This document shows, piece after piece, positions 33,421 through 42,719 of a DNA stretch of 64,000 nucleotides (its first letter is position 1; the number at the start of each line of letters is the position of its first letter). The DNA is taken from assembly GCA_002007465.1 (NCBI GenBank), contig LNAC01000685.1:151962-215961 (forward strand), written 5' to 3'. The position numbers and the translations under genes are program-made. This DNA comes from Ailurus styani (taxonomy: Eukaryota > Chordata > Mammalia > Carnivora > Ailuridae). The notes beneath the pieces are model-generated. The model worked only from the letters and a program-made list of their open reading frames with translations. It made no database searches and was not told where the DNA came from.

Positions 33421-33920
33421 GCTGAAGCTAGCTGGTACAGGAACTTAGAGAACAGCGGGTGCAGGAATCTTTGCATTAGAAACAGCAGTACTGCTTGTTC
33501 AGTATGCTGATTCCTGCGCTTCACACCAGATCTTCTAAATGTATTTCCCTTATTGTGGTATCCACTGGTTTGCCTACTTCTCTCAATGTTATAATTGAGA
33601 TTTGTGTTCATATAGATTTTTGAATTTAAAATTAGGAAAGTCATTCCTTGAACAAACTTTGCTTCATTTCTTTTTCCTCCTGGATAATGGGTGATGCTGT
33701 CCTTAAGAACTTCTAGTCTACTGGCCTGTTCAGTATCCACCCAAAGGTTCTTCCCAGGACTTAGATCACTGATGAGAAATGTCTCTTGTCCAGAGATTGA
33801 TGGTTTAACTCCAGAGAAGGGCAACAAATTCTCAAGCATGTTAACAAATCTCCCATCCCAGGAACAGGGTTGCATAATTGAAAAGTTAGAAATAGAAACC
33901 AGAGGAATTCCTTGGTGCAA
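33258..33920 (-). other. Longest open frame of the window, 220 codons, unrecognised
   Basis: An ATG-initiated minus-strand frame of 220 codons. I recognise no family, catalytic motif, zinc finger, transmembrane segment or signal peptide. The C-terminal third lies on a probable old repeat. A 106-codon frame in another phase overlaps its N-terminus (33761-34081), as expected of either a frameshifted old coding sequence or chance. No TATA box or matching splice pair is evident. In 64 kb of two-strand sequence a frame this long is uncommon but can occur by chance. Not claimed as a gene. Confidence 0.25.
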
Positions 33921-34139
33921 GAGGTCAGTGAGATAGATTCCCCAGCTGGATTGCAGAGCATGCTGCTTAGTGGCCTCAGGAAGCCATTTCGTGTATTTGA
34001 AGTCAGTTGCCTTGTATTTTCCTCAATGTTGCCATAAATGATTTGGTTTTCACTGCTAGAACTGGTGGTGTTTTGATGCACATGTAATGAACACAGGCTT
34101 GAACACAGTTGCGTGGGTTAAGTATTTTTTTGGTGCACG

Positions 34140-34290
34140 AGCTAAGACTTGCATCTTCTCTGACCCTGTTTTCCATCTTCAAATTGGGAATAGTTGCTGT
34201 GCTTCCCTTACAGAGTAGTTGGAAGAATTACCTATATTAATTTAATAAGGATTTATTTATTGAGTGCCTCCCGGGTACTGGGTCTCATGT
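34140..34290 (+). mobile_element. MIR: Possible MIR fragment
   Basis: CTCTGACCCTGTTTTCCATC then TCAAATTGGGAATAGTTGCT and TTACAGAGTAGTTGGAAGAA fit a decayed MIR core. Weak. Confidence 0.4.
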
Positions 34291-34630
34291 TAGAACTATT
34301 AAGAGAGCATTCTTGTTTTAAAGGGCATTGTAGCTTCTAAAGAATCTGTGTGTGAAAGCAGCCTATATTTTGCAATCCTTTATTGAATTAAAAGTTTTTA
34401 TTTAAAGTGTTTTAGAAAAATCACTTGCTACAGCTTGGTTGAGATAGCTGTCAGTTTCCTACTCAGGGAAGCTGCAAAACAGATTTGGAATGTCAGTGAC
34501 TTAAACTTGAGGACCTCCAGAAAGGGAGTCAATGATGCCTAGGGTGCTATAGACAAGTCTAAATTCTCACTAGTGGGAGGAAGAAGAAAATGTGAGTAAT
34601 AGAAGGATTATTAAAAGACAACAAATTCCA

Positions 34631-34747
34631 GGGAACCTGGGTGGCTCAGTCAGTTAAGTGTCTGACTATTGATCTCAGCTCAAGTCTTGATCTCAAGATT
34701 GCGAGTTCAAGCCCCACATTGGGCTCCATGCTGGGCATGGAGCCTCC

Positions 34748-34774
<27 letters not shown>
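34631..34774 (+). mobile_element. SINEC: Can-SINE, older short subtype, + orientation
   Basis: GGGAACCTGGGTGGCTCAGT, GTGTCTGACTATTGATCTCA, GCGAGTTCAAGCCCCACATT (B box), GGCATGGAGCC, then an A-rich tail TTAAAAATAAAAATAAAATA. It lacks the long CT-rich body of the young copies. This is the subtype to which the truncated tail at 26402 belongs. Confidence 0.93.
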
Positions 34775-34779
<5 letters not shown>

Positions 34780-34959
34780 AATTCAAAAAGACTGGAATGA
34801 AATGCAAAGAGGAGCAATGCATAGCTGCTAATGTCTGCTACAGTTACCCCTCAAGACATCTCTCTGTTGTTCAAAGAGTGATTCCAGCAGAGTATATATT
34901 ATTCTTACTTTGGCTCATATAAGTTTGGCAAGAAAAAGAGACTTGGATAGAAGGTCATT

Positions 34960-35115
34960 GTGTGGGCTTTGAACCAAGTTTATGCCACTCTTCAGCTGCG
35001 TGACTGGTCAAAGCTATGATCCTTTTCCTCAGTTGTGAAATGAGAAAATTGACCATTTCCCAGACTCAGAGCTGCTGGGAGGTTCAAAACTGCTGGATAT
35101 GTAAAGTGCTTATTG
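34960..35115 (+). mobile_element. MIR: MIR SINE, + orientation
   Basis: TGTGGGCTTTGAACCAAGTT, CTTCAGCTGCGTGACTGGTC, CCTCAGTTGTGAAATGAGAA and GTAAAGTGCTTATTGAT follow MIR order. Confidence 0.7.
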
Positions 35116-35589
35116 ATATATCGGCAGTTTCTCATTCAGTCTAGGTTTGCTTTCTTTTTCTACTGTGTCATTCTGGCCCGGGTTGTTCTCTGGTCTAAGT
35201 TTTAGAGCTGGAGACATATTGCTTTGCTGTACTGAATGGAAAATGTCCTGCCCAGGGGATCTTTGCAAGATAAGAAGGAATTATACTATAAGGAAAATTT
35301 ACCCACAACCCTTGAAGCAGTGTCAAACCTATTTTCATAAGTTAAGGTGACAGCATGGTGGGTGGCCATCAAAATCTCTTTCATCAAAGGCAGAAATCTC
35401 TTAATTTTCATGTAGAAATTTGGGGAAATAAAGGTAATCAGGTTTTCTCTACTACTTTGTAGGGTCTTCAGCAGTTTACTCATCAGTCTTAGATTGGATG
35501 GACTTAAAGTTACCAAAGGAGAATTGTAGTAGATTATACTGAATTAGATGCATCCAGGTATTAGAAAGAGATTTTAAATAAATATATAT

Positions 35590-36155
35590 ATTTTTATAAG
35601 AAATAACAAGTGTTAACAAGGATGAGGAGAAAAAGGAACCGTTTGGTACTGTTGTTGGGAATGTAAATTGGTGCAGCCACTGTGGTAAATAGTGTGGAGG
35701 TTCCTCAAAAATTAAAAATAGAAATACTATATGATCCAGTAATTCCATAACTGCGTATTTACCCAAAGAAAATGAAAACACTAATTTGAAAAGATATACG
35801 CACCGTTCTATTTATTACTATCATTTACAATAACCAAGATATGGAAGAAACCTAAGTGTTTACCAATAGATGAATGGATAAAGATATATATACATACAGA
35901 TGTGCAATGGAATATTATTCACCCATGAAAAGGATGAGATCTTGCCATTTGTGACAACATGGATGGACCTAGAGGGTATTATGCTAAAAGGAATAATTCA
36001 GAGAAAAACAAATACCATATAATTTCACTTATATGTGGAGTCTAAAAATTGAAACCAACAATAAAAGTAGAAATGTACCCATGATTACAGGCTGGTGGCT
36101 GACAGAGTCGGGTAATGGGAAAAATGGGTGAAGTGTTGTAGGAGGTACAGGTTTC
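35590..36155 (+). mobile_element. L1M: Ancient L1 3' portion, + orientation
   Basis: Sense-strand L1 words: AACAAGGATGAGGAGAAAAA, TTGGTGCAGCCACTGTGG, TGATCCAGTAATTCCATAAC, TAGATGAATGGATAAAGATA, GCAATGGAATATTATTCACC and AACATGGATGGACCTAGAGG. The conserved ORF2 C-terminus and start of the 3' UTR are present with stops. The L1 in this window generally lies on the minus strand; this copy is one of few in + orientation. Confidence 0.9.
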
Positions 36156-36157
36156 CA

Positions 36158-36215
36158 GTAGGAAGGAAAGTGGGTAGGTAGGAAGGAAGGAAGGTGGGTA
36201 GGTAGGAAGGTTGGT
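36158..36215. repeat. GGAA/GGTA-rich simple repeat
   Basis: Two imperfect higher-order units built from GTAGGAAGGAA and GTGGGTAG words (first ending about 36180, second about 36215). It sits right at the end of the L1. Clustered GGAA motifs are potential ETS-factor sites. Confidence 0.9.
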
Positions 36216-36990
36216 GCAATAAGGAGACTTCTTTTATGAGAGTTATCTCCACATGATGGCTAGTTTAACCTACATATAGATGATTTGAATCAATTTAGAT
36301 TAACTCTAAGGGCAGCTGCATCTGGGTGAATATTGAATACTTAAGTACTGGAAACATTCTATGTTTGGTTTTGCTACATACCATAAAATTCCTTTTCAGG
36401 GCAGGCTCAACCTAGAAATTCTTTACCCATTAAGATTGGACAGTATAAATCTGTTCACCTGCCAGAATGGAGAACATGTGTGTATATTTGGAGAGAGAAA
36501 GAGCTTGAGACTCATAAAGGCCTTACAACAGAGTCTATACTATAATGTTGCAGTATCTGAAATGATATTTCTTGACTTAGTACTAGTGGTATTGAAGACC
36601 CAAAACCTCAAGTTATAGCATTGATTGCATATACAAAGAGCAGTAGCAAGAACCATGAATATACAATTAGTAGTTTTGTGTGTATGCATATATAAAGTAT
36701 GAATTTCAAGAATTGCAGCTATTTCTCTGCAGTATTGAAAACTGAATATAAAGAATTGATCATTCTAGTGAGACAGGTGTGAGAGAAACATAATGAACAA
36801 ATAGAATAATCAAAAGAAAATAGTATTCAAACTATCTGAGGACAATGCTATTTCTCTTAGGTATGGAGGACTAGTGATTTCAGGAATTTGCTATTGAGAT
36901 ACTGGGTAGTAAGTAATATCCAAGTTATGACTATTTTTTATCACATTATGTTACACCTAATTTCAAGTTTCCTGAGACATCACTTGTCTG
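36216..36990. other. Non-coding DNA, nothing recognised
   Basis: Contains an 85-codon plus-strand frame (36361-36618) with no domain. AT-rich, no repeat assigned. Confidence 0.5.
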
Positions 36991-36994
36991 TGAA

Positions 36995-37325
36995 ATAACT
37001 AAAGTTAAAGAAATAACTATATTTCCCTGTCACTGTATCATTTTCTATTGCCACAGTAATGCTGTGTAACAATAACAAAAGCCAGTCACATGCAGCAATA
37101 AGCATTTAGCTAGCTTATAGAATTTGTGGGATTCAGATGATCTGTGCTGGACTTGGCAAATTTTGCTGGACTTATTTCTGTGTCTGTGGTCATATTTGGC
37201 TAAGCTTGGTTACTCTGGTGGTCTTGGCTGGGCTTGCACACATATATGGGGGTTGGCTTATCTAGCATTTATTTAGTTCACAAAGCTATGAGTTAGCTGG
37301 GTGCTTCTTCAGCCAATTTAGTGAG
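36995..37325 (-). mobile_element. MLT1: MLT1-type LTR fragment, - orientation
   Basis: Reads as reversed MLT1: TTTTCTATTGCCACAGTAAT, GCTTATAGAATTTGTGGGAT, GGTGGTCTTGGCTGGGCTTG and GAGTTAGCTGGGTGCTTCTT. Solitary LTR relic, no genes. Confidence 0.6.
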
Positions 37326-37840
37326 TTAAAGCAGCAATACACATTTATTATCTCACAATTTCTGTCGGTTAGAAATCTGAGTATGGCTTAGCTGGGTTTC
37401 CTGCTTCAGGATCTTACCAGACTATAGTCATAGTGCTGGCTAGGCTGTGCTTTCATCAGGAGGTTTGATTGGGGAAGGGTATATTTCACTTTCACTCATT
37501 TTATTGGCAGAATTCAGTTCTTTTCAGCTGCAGTAGTGAGGCCCTCAGTTCCTAAAGATCTCTTTTGTTTTTTCTGCCTCATGGGCCTCTCCACATTTCA
37601 CATGTTTATGTTTCCCTCTTCAAGGCCAACAGGAAGGCAAGAGTGACTCCACTGAGATGGAGTCGTGTATGACTAATATAATCATAGGACTGACATCCTG
37701 TCATCTTTGCCATATTCTGTTGGTTAGAAGCAAGTCAGAGGTCCACCCACGCTCAAGGGGATAGAATTCCATAAAGCTATGAATACCAGACAGTGGGACT
37801 CATTGCTTGTCACCTTAGGGTCTATCTGCCTCAGCTGGCC
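37326..37840 (-). mobile_element. Second MaLR-like LTR, - orientation
   Basis: CACATTTATTATCTCACAAT starts a new LTR-like unit, followed by TATGGCTTAGCTGGGTTTCC, GATTGGGGAAGGGTATATTT, CATCCTGTCATCTTTGCCAT, GGTTAGAAGCAAGTCAGAGG and CTCAAGGGGATAGAATTCCA. It appears to lie inside or directly beside the MLT1 pieces to each side. Confidence 0.5.
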
Positions 37841-37995
37841 TTGCCCACATGTCTTGGGATCAGTTGACTGCCAGCAGATCTAAGGTGGCATGTTCACATG
37901 ACAAAGGTAAAGTTATAGGAGTGGGAGTGATTTTTAGCTCTCTGCTTGCATCCCATTTGCCAAACTAAGTCACATGGCCCAGAGACAGAGTGGGG
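37841..37995 (-). mobile_element. MLT1: MLT1-type LTR, far part, - orientation
   Basis: CTCTGCTTGCATCCCATTTG and CAAACTAAGTCACATGGCCC followed by AGAGACAGAGTGGGGGGG match the region of reversed MLT1 expected downstream of the piece ending at 37325. Confidence 0.55.
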
Positions 37996-38565
37996 GGGCT
38001 CTACAAGTTTACCTGGTAAAGGATGTGGAGACAGAAGACAAAGAATTGGGGCCATGGACACCATACTTACTTCATCTGCATAGTCAAAGAATTCTGCCCT
38101 ATGTAAATCTCATCCTTCTCTTCCTCCAGTCAGCATTTCAGGAAGAACCAAGTGTTCTAGTGGGTGTCTCACAAACACTTATAATCCTGGCTATTTCTCC
38201 TGCTGTGCCATACTCTTTAGACTATCTTCTGCTTCCAAATCCCCTTATAGATGGAAATTTATGCGACCCCCTGCATCACCCTTTTTGAGAACAATACCCG
38301 AGCAAATGTGCTTTCTCCAAAATTCTTTAAGCTAGCTAACTTTTCTGTTTTCTATCAGAAGAGGGGAGAATATTACCCAGTCTTATTCCTTGTCTCAGAG
38401 AATCATTCATGAAATATGTTTCTGACCACTGCCCCTCTTTTCAGGGTTGAGGTCAAACTTATTGTGACTTCCCCACTTACCCCACCACATGTTCAGATGG
38501 TTGTAGAACTTACGACCATGAGTTGTTTTCTGATTAAAGGATGCTTCAGGATTTGTCACACGCTT
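37996..38565. other. Non-coding DNA
   Basis: Two plus-strand frames of about 100 codons (37974-38288 and 38416-38715) begin or end in neighbouring repeats and have no domain. Not annotated as genes. Confidence 0.5.
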
Positions 38566-38567
38566 AT

Positions 38568-38730
38568 GCCTCTCAGCACTGGCTGCCCGTTAGAGTTACC
38601 TGGGGAGCTTTTAAAAATACTAACGACCAAGACACGCCCAAGAACAATCTCTGAGAGTTTGTTCCAGATGTTGGCATTCTTAAAGCTCCACCAGATGATT
38701 CTGATGTGTAGCTAGGATGAGAACTCCTAT
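38568..38730 (+). mobile_element. MER5: MER5-type hAT MITE, + orientation
   Basis: GGCTGCCCGTTAGAGTTACC, TGGGGAGCTTTTAAAAATAC and CACCAGATGATTCTGATGTG then GCTAGGATGAGAAC fit the MER5-type plan. Confidence 0.7.
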
Positions 38731-38924
38731 TTATAGGTAAACATATAGTCCAGGGTGTCTCAAGTAACTAGTATACTTAAGGTTTTGGAGCTCAGAGCAG
38801 GTAGAAAATTATATTCCTATTTGACTGTGGTAAAAAGCATTATCTCTTTCAAGCGATTTTTCATGAGAAGTTTTTTTTTGGCCTCTATATATTAGGAATC
38901 ACATTGGCTTTGAAATATCTTCTC

Positions 38925-39050
38925 ATCCAGCACCCTGGTACCACAGATGAGATAAACAAAAGTCCAGAGAGATTTATTTGCTTGCCCAAGTTCCTATGAC
39001 TAATTAAAGCACAGCTAGAACTGGGTCATGAATCTTCTTTTTCCTTTTCC
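38925..39050 (-). mobile_element. MIR: MIR SINE fragment, - orientation
   Basis: CCACAGATGAGATAAACAAA, TTTGCTTGCCCAAGTTCCTA and AAAGCACAGCTAGAACTGGG match the reversed MIR core and B-box half. Confidence 0.65.
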
Positions 39051-39593
39051 AACATCAATCTATTTTCAAAACATGGACTTAAAAGTTTTGGTAGTAACAC
39101 GTTGGGTTCTATAGTCTTCCCAATATACATAAAACTAACCACAGTTTCTGTTGACCAAACATAGAAGCAGGTCCTTCAGAAGTTAATGGAAAATTCTAGA
39201 AAAACAAATTACATGGCGCTTTCTAGGGTGAAACTCCAAAGGCTATCTAATGCCCTTGGCCCCAATGCTGTCTTTCAGATCATTCTAAAGATTAAACATC
39301 TAGTTTTAAAGGGTACACTGGAGTGTTTCGGTGTGCTATTTATTATTGAAAACTTTGGTTGTCTTTATTCTAATTTAGACACACAGCTGTTTTGGGGACA
39401 TAAAGAAAGAAATAGATGGCATTATTAGAAGTCTTTGTGTGTACTTAATGCTTTAAAGATAGTTTCTTGAAATAGTCTATGGGTATACATTTGATAACCA
39501 TACTTTAAGTTTTGAGAAAAGGAAAAATTCTGGTCTGTCCTAAGTACTTACTGCTCCTTGTGCTCTGTGAAATACAGTAGAGTAAATATTAAA

Positions 39594-39695
39594 ACTGTGG
39601 ATCTTAAACTCTGATGTGCACCAGACTCACCTGGAGGGCTTGTGAAAACAGACTTCTAATCCAGCACTCAGTTTTTTAATCTGTAGGTCTAAAGT
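39594..39695 (+). mobile_element. MER5A: MER5A, 5' half, + orientation
   Basis: TGTGGATCTTAAACTCTGAT, GTGCACCAGACTCACCTGGA and GGGCTTGTGAAAACAG are the first half of MER5A. The second half appears about 510 bp downstream at 40210. Confidence 0.7.
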
Positions 39696-39699
39696 GGTG

Positions 39700-40205
39700 T
39701 AGTAACCATGTCTTCAATTTTCTATATTCTGATGCTTTGACATCTGGGTTTTTGCTGACCTTGGAGGGACTGTCCTTTCTGGTGCCAGCCACTTCCTAGA
39801 AATAGTAAACAATTCACCCTGAGTTGCTTTTCAAATGCAAACCACTCAATGCAGAGTCGAAACCCTATCATTTTATCTACCTTCCCTAATCATCTCAGAG
39901 TTAGGTACCAGATAATTAGAGACAGTTCCTATGTTTCAGAGCCTGCTGAAATTATTCAAACCAGCAAATACTAAGTCTGTTTATCTTACCTCTCCAGTTC
40001 CTTCCAGCTGAAACCAAAATAAAAGTTCTTGCCCTCCCTGCCCCACCCCCACTTTGTCTCCCGACTGACCCTGGTGTCTCACATGTCATCCTGCCCCCCT
40101 CCTCTTATGATCTGTAAGTATAACAAAGTATCTTCTTAATGGCAATGATCTTCAGATCTGTTGGGTTTACCATTAAGTGATTAATAATCAAACCTACATT
40201 AAAAA
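39700..40205 (+). mobile_element. Probable solitary LTR inserted into MER5A
   Basis: A 500-bp insert between two MER5A halves. It has GTTAGGTACCAGATAATTAG, CCTGCTGAAATTATTCAAAC, a GC-richer CCCTGCCCCACCCCC stretch, and CTTTGTCTCCCGACTGACC with TGTCTCACATGTCATCCTG, an arrangement typical of an endogenous-retrovirus LTR with its polyadenylation region. Family not named. No internal genes. Confidence 0.45.
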
Positions 40206-40209
40206 CAAG

Positions 40210-40270
40210 TGGGGTATAAGAATTTGCATCTCTAACACGTTTTCAGGGGATACGTTTTGAGAACCACTTT
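40210..40270 (+). mobile_element. MER5A: MER5A, 3' part, + orientation
   Basis: GTATAAGAATTTGCATCTCT then AACACGTTTTCAGGGG and TTTTGAGAACCACTT complete the MER5A broken at 39695. A block within the 3' half is deleted. Confidence 0.65.
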
Positions 40271-40529
40271 TCCTAAAACATTTGAAAGTTGTCATATTTA
40301 TGTCTGTTAGTGGGAGATAGAGAGTAAGGGGTGTAGGCTGATGGAGGGGTCCTGTGGCAACATACAGAGAATGGAAAGTTTTGTAAAAGCTGTTTCATCT
40401 ACTTAATCATTACACTTCTGTACTTATTAAATCATTTTATTTCTAGTTGAGTCCTCCTGTAAGAGCTGTGTTATTATTTCTATACTTTAATACTATGGTC
40501 TTCATTGAATTACTTGTGGAACTAGAATA

Positions 40530-40740
40530 CAGAAAGGTTTTAAGTGCATTGGTTTTAAGTCCAGCAGTTTCTGACACTGAGTTATGTGACCTTGGGAAAT
40601 TCACTTCATATCCCTGAGCCTTAGTTTCTTCTCTGTAATATGTCAGTAATAATAATACTTACCTTATATGGTTAATGTAGGACTAAATTAGCTAAATGCC
40701 AAGGAAGTGCTTAGTTCTTCTTATGGCATATAGTTAGATT
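40530..40740 (+). mobile_element. MIR: MIR SINE, + orientation
   Basis: TTATGTGACCTTGGGAAATT, CCTGAGCCTTAGTTTCTTCT, AATAATAATACTTACCTTAT and AAGGAAGTGCTTAGTTC follow MIR order. Confidence 0.88.
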
Positions 40741-41630
40741 TCAAAATGCAAGTTGTTATTGAAGTTATTTTGGGGATAAAATACAGGATTGAAATCAATT
40801 TCATTGTCCTGCCCTTTAAATAACACAATTTTATGCCTGGAGTTGTGAATTAAGAACAACGGTGTATGATCAAAGGATTCCAAAAATAAAATTTCATTAC
40901 ATTTGTTGTTCCATAAAGTGGAAAACCAGAATCCCCGGATGAAACTCCCTGAGATTGTTCTATAAGTGATAAAACTACAACTGATATTATCTTATCCCAA
41001 GATTTTATGTCAGAAGAATGTTGTTGTTTTCCAGGCTATGCTTTAGTCTCACTCCTTCTTTTGGCAGGGTCAGTGGTATAATGATGCATGGTGTAATTTC
41101 TCCACATGTGGCTACATGGTCAGAGTAGTGGCTGTGCAAAAACAGTCACTTATAACCCAACATGTCTGCTGTGTGCCTCACTTTTGAGTCATGACATTTC
41201 CTGTCACAGACAAGCTTTCACTTGTAGGCACTTTGAAGTGTTCTAGCAGGAAGGGGGAAATGACTGTTTCTTCTTTTATGTCCATCACCAACATAAATGA
41301 CAGATATGCTTTGATTTAGTGTCCTTTTTATTTATGGGGACCAAATCCATAGGAAAAAAATTAAAATTTCCAGATATCCAGCAGTGTGAAGACTAAATTA
41401 GTTCATCGTGCATTTATGGTGCATCTTTCGTAATACAACATAAGGTATATATGATATTCTCTCTGTACTGTACTGACAATTTGGTTCAGGTAAAAAGATT
41501 TTATGTTTTAGTGGGAAAGAAAAGCTGAAAAAGAATATTTTAATAGAGTCGATTGTGTGGAACAAACAGTGATTGGGTAACTGTCAATAGTGTTAGTGTT
41601 GGGGATAGGGCTCGGGACATGAAGCATAAC
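40741..41630. other. Non-coding DNA, nothing recognised
   Basis: No frame above 60 codons and no repeat that I can assign. Confidence 0.5.
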
Positions 41631-41635
41631 CAGTA

Positions 41636-41828
41636 TTTCCCAAAGTTTACGACAGTGTTTTTAAAACTATGACCTCTAGGTCACAACCAACATTTGTGAA
41701 AAATTAAACAGAAGAAGAAATATTAGAATGCATTATGCTTGGTAAAGGGACATATTTATATATAGGTGTATGTGTGCATGTGTCCATTTTTTCAGTGGGT
41801 CAAGAAAAAAGTTTGAAAAATACCGTAG
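41636..41828 (+). mobile_element. Possible hAT-type MITE
   Basis: Left end CAAAGTTTACGACAGTGTTT then TTAAAACTATGACCTCTAGG, with GTGGGTCAAGAAAAAAGTTT and GAAAAATACCG at the right, has the layout of a MER-type element with roughly inverted ends. The family is uncertain. Confidence 0.45.
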
Positions 41829-41840
41829 GTATTTGAAATA

Positions 41841-42545
41841 TTTTTTTTTTTTATTGACAGAACTGGATAACTTTGGATCCCACAGTGAGATTTTTTTTTT
41901 CAATCTCTTTCATTTCTTCTGATTTAGGTAGACCATCTCCATTTGCCACTAATGCATCTCCATCAGCTCTGTAGCTCCTGTGAGTCTTCCTTTTAAAGGA
42001 AGAGAAGCAGGCCTCAGGCTCAGAGTCTAGGGTAGGAAGCATTTCTGTTTATGTTCTATTGGAGCTTCTCTTATATACTTCTGTCTACTTCAGTGTTTTT
42101 CCACAAGGACTTGTTATTTTTTCAGTGACTTGATTTAATCAAAAAAAAAAAGATTTAGAAGAAAATATCAAATGGTTTATCTATGACAAATAACACTGGG
42201 GAGGTCAGAGATTGGCTGGGGAATTTGGGAACCATTTTGGTGTCTTTGGCTGCATTACCCTTGCTGGAGTTCAGGACCATCTGGTAGACTTGCCCTTGGC
42301 AGGCACAATTGGAGCCTTCTTCATGAAGCTGATCAGGCTGGTTGCCATGGGCATTCCCAGACTTCCCAGGTGTTGCAGGTGTTGCAGGTGACAGCTGCAT
42401 TTCCTCCACAGAAATGAAGAAATGAAGAAAACATAGGCCGCTTTGTCCCAGGAAGTACCCTGTGCTGGCCTCCCGCAGCTAATACCTATCACTGTGCTAG
42501 CATTTTCATCAGAGACAGTGTCTTGGGTCTTAGAATTATTCACTT
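41841..42545 (-). pseudogene. Candidate processed pseudogene (source gene unknown)
   Basis: On the minus strand this segment has low repeat content, three open frames of 63-90 codons in shifting phases (42271-42543, 42155-42409, 41851-42042), and ends CAATAAA followed by about 12 A (T run at 41841-41852), as a retroposed mRNA would. I do not recognise the parent protein. The frames show lysine/serine-rich segments such as SFMKKAPIVPAKGKSTRWS. It could instead be unique non-coding DNA with a chance A run. Confidence 0.3.
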
Positions 42546-42571
42546 TTTCTTAGATTTGCCATATCATCTAG

Positions 42572-42572
<1 letters not shown>

Positions 42573-42606
<34 letters not shown>
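42573..42606. repeat. (GT)n microsatellite
   Basis: About 17 perfect GT/TG units, followed to about 42710 by imperfect TATATACACACATATGTATA-type alternation. Confidence 0.97.
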
Positions 42607-42608
<2 letters not shown>

Positions 42609-42719
42609 CACATATATAAAAATGTTTATAAGTTTATATAAAATATGTAAAACTCTTGATTATATATACACACTACACACATGTATATGTATATATGTAT
42701 ATTTTTGCATTGCCTCAGC

